Translations under genes and position numbers: made by a program | The notes under the pieces: model-generated | Told to the model about the DNA's origin: nothing | Database searches by the model: none | Seen by the model: only the letters and a program-made list of their open reading frames with translations | In this document: in pieces, positions 62,972 through 64,000 of the stretch | Position numbering within the stretch: position 1 is the first letter of the stretch | How the letters are laid out: each line of letters opens with the position of its first letter | From: an uncultured Actinomycetes bacterium | Lineage (GTDB): Bacteria; Actinomycetota; Actinomycetes; Mycobacteriales; Nakamurellaceae | NCBI GenBank assembly: GCA_937926105.1 | Contig: CALANS010000182.1 | Span: 1 to 64,000 of the forward strand | Length of the DNA: 64,000 nucleotides | Direction: 5' to 3'

Positions 62972-64000
62972 ATGGCCACTATGACGTCCCGAACTCCCAC
63001 CACTTTCGCCTACAAGGCGATGGACGCCACCGGGAAACCGGTCAAGGGCACCATCGAGTCCGACTCGCCGGAGGCGGCGCTGCAGACCCTGGCGTCGCAG
63101 AAGCTGGTGCCAATCTCGGTGCAGGCGACCGGCCAGGGCCTGCAGCGCGAGCTGAAGATCCCCGGGCTGGGCGGCAAGGTCAAGCTCAAGGATCTCGCGG
63201 TCTTCTCCCGGCAGTTCGCCTCCATGACGTCGTCGGGCCTGTCGCTGCTGCGGTCCCTGGCGATCCTGGAGCAGCAGGCCGCCAAGCCGCCGTTGCGCAA
63301 GGCGCTGGGCCGGGTGCGCAGCGATGTGCAGTCCGGCGCAACGCTGTCGGTGGCCATGGGGCTGCACCCCGAGGTTTTCCCGTCGTTGATGGTCAACATG
63401 ATCAAGGCGGGGGAGACCGGCGGTTTCCTGGACGGGGCGCTGTCCCGGGTCGCGAAGATGTACGAGGCGGATGCGAACCTGCGCGCGAAGATCAAGAGCG
63501 CCATGACGTATCCGGTGATCGTGCTGTGCTTCTCGCTGCTGCTGGGCGCCGGGGTGATCATCTTCATCGTGCCGGTGTTCGAGAAGATGTTTGCCCAGCT
63601 GGGTGGGAACCTGCCGCTGCCCACCCAGATCATGGTGACCCTGTCACACAACATGTGGTGGGCGGGGCCGCTGTTCCTCATCGTGGTCGGCGTCGGATTC
63701 AAGCTGTACCGCAAGACCTATCGGGACAACGATGCGTTCCACCTGAAGGTGGATTCGCTGAAGCTGAAGCTGCCGGTGTTCGGGTCGCTGTTCACCAAGC
63801 TGGCCATTTCCCGGTGGGCGCGGAACCTCGCCACCCTGTTGCACGTCGGTGTGCCGGTACTGCAGGCGCTGGACGTGGTGGGCGGCACCGCCGGCAACGC
63901 GGTGATCGGCCAGGCCATGGACGAGGTGAAGACGGCGGTGCGAATCGGCCAGCCGATGTCGGTGCCGCTGGCGGGTCACGAGCTGTTCCCGCCGATGGTG
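62972..64000 (+). CDS. pilC: PilC-type inner-membrane platform protein (partial, runs off window)
   Basis: The first 343 codons of a T2SSF/GspF-family protein, the platform on which pilins are assembled. The start TFAYKAMDATGKPVKGTIE is typical. The first F domain carries FSRQFASMTSSGLSLLRSLAILEQQ near residue 75 and VNMIKAGETGGFLD near 147; then a membrane helix (YPVIVLCFSLLLGAGVIIFIVPVFEKMF near 180), a second helix and the start of the second F domain (ISRWARNLATLLHVGVPVLQALDVV). About 60 C-terminal residues lie beyond the window. Confidence 0.93.
   Translation, partial: MATMTSRTPTTFAYKAMDATGKPVKGTIESDSPEAALQTLASQKLVPISVQATGQGLQRELKIPGLGGKVKLKDLAVFSRQFASMTSSGLSLLRSLAILEQQAAKPPLRKALGRVRSDVQSGATLSVAMGLHPEVFPSLMVNMIKAGETGGFLDGALSRVAKMYEADANLRAKIKSAMTYPVIVLCFSLLLGAGVIIFIVPVFEKMFAQLGGNLPLPTQIMVTLSHNMWWAGPLFLIVVGVGFKLYRKTYRDNDAFHLKVDSLKLKLPVFGSLFTKLAISRWARNLATLLHVGVPVLQALDVVGGTAGNAVIGQAMDEVKTAVRIGQPMSVPLAGHELFPPMV

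Overview
The window is high-GC DNA with dense, often overlapping genes (ATGA/GTGA junctions) and many GTG starts, as expected of a free-living actinobacterium. The backbone order lspA – rluD-type synthase – dnaE1 … nrtR/nadC – hisD-hisC-hisB-(small membrane protein)-hisH resembles the corresponding part of mycobacterial chromosomes. Type IV pilus genes, a sedolisin protease and an ImuA'-like gene point to an environmental actinobacterium (Nakamurella/Geodermatophilus-like). The genus cannot be fixed from sequence alone.

Layout. 0.2-4.4 kb: metF, a K+/H+-type antiporter, lspA and a pseudouridine synthase. 4.4-14.7 kb: a DinB-like protein, a Pro/Ala-rich protein, a secreted S53 peptidase, dnaE1, membrane proteins and a ChrB-N protein. 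14.8-28.4 kb: two divergent transcription units around an RpiR-type regulator. Leftward are rpiR, a FetB-like permease and an Orn/Lys/Arg-decarboxylase-like enzyme. Rightward are a C45 autoproteolytic acyltransferase and a YtcJ-like amidohydrolase, followed by a siderophore-type ABC importer in one operon with TldD and TldE. 28.5-29.5 kb: a VIT-type Fe/Mn transporter behind DtxR/IdeR-like boxes. 29.5-46.1 kb: a second catabolic cluster around a PucR-type regulator, with two amidohydrolases, an M14 carboxypeptidase, an enterochelin-esterase-like hydrolase, a complete oligopeptide ABC importer and an M1 aminopeptidase. 46.2-53.4 kb: paiB, nrtR, nadC, a fused hisD-hisC gene, hisB, a 53-residue membrane protein and hisH. 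53.4-58.2 kb: imuA' behind an SOS box, then an atypical gene for a ~1100-residue protein with NLS-like basic clusters and a probable C-terminal OTU/papain-like protease domain. 58.2-64 kb: type IV pilus genes pilM, pilB, pilT and pilC (cut by the window edge).

How the genes may work together. The 16-46 kb region reads as two adjacent systems for importing and dismantling peptide-like or amide-rich compounds. Each has its own repeated operator-like motif. One is a near-identical TTGACC…TGTAG-N6-CTAC promoter/operator before the C45 gene and before the fecB-type gene. The other is TTGTG-N6-CACAR at four places in the PucR cluster. Linking a siderophore-type importer to TldD/TldE, and the presence of an enterochelin-esterase relative nearby, suggest that metal-binding or modified peptides are among the substrates; this is inference.

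A recurring oddity is in-frame insertion of palindromes or short tandem repeats into otherwise conserved proteins (TldE, M1 aminopeptidase, the HisD-HisC linker, DppD, LspA, NadC, the decarboxylase). No tRNA, rRNA, CRISPR array, transposase or integrase was recognised.
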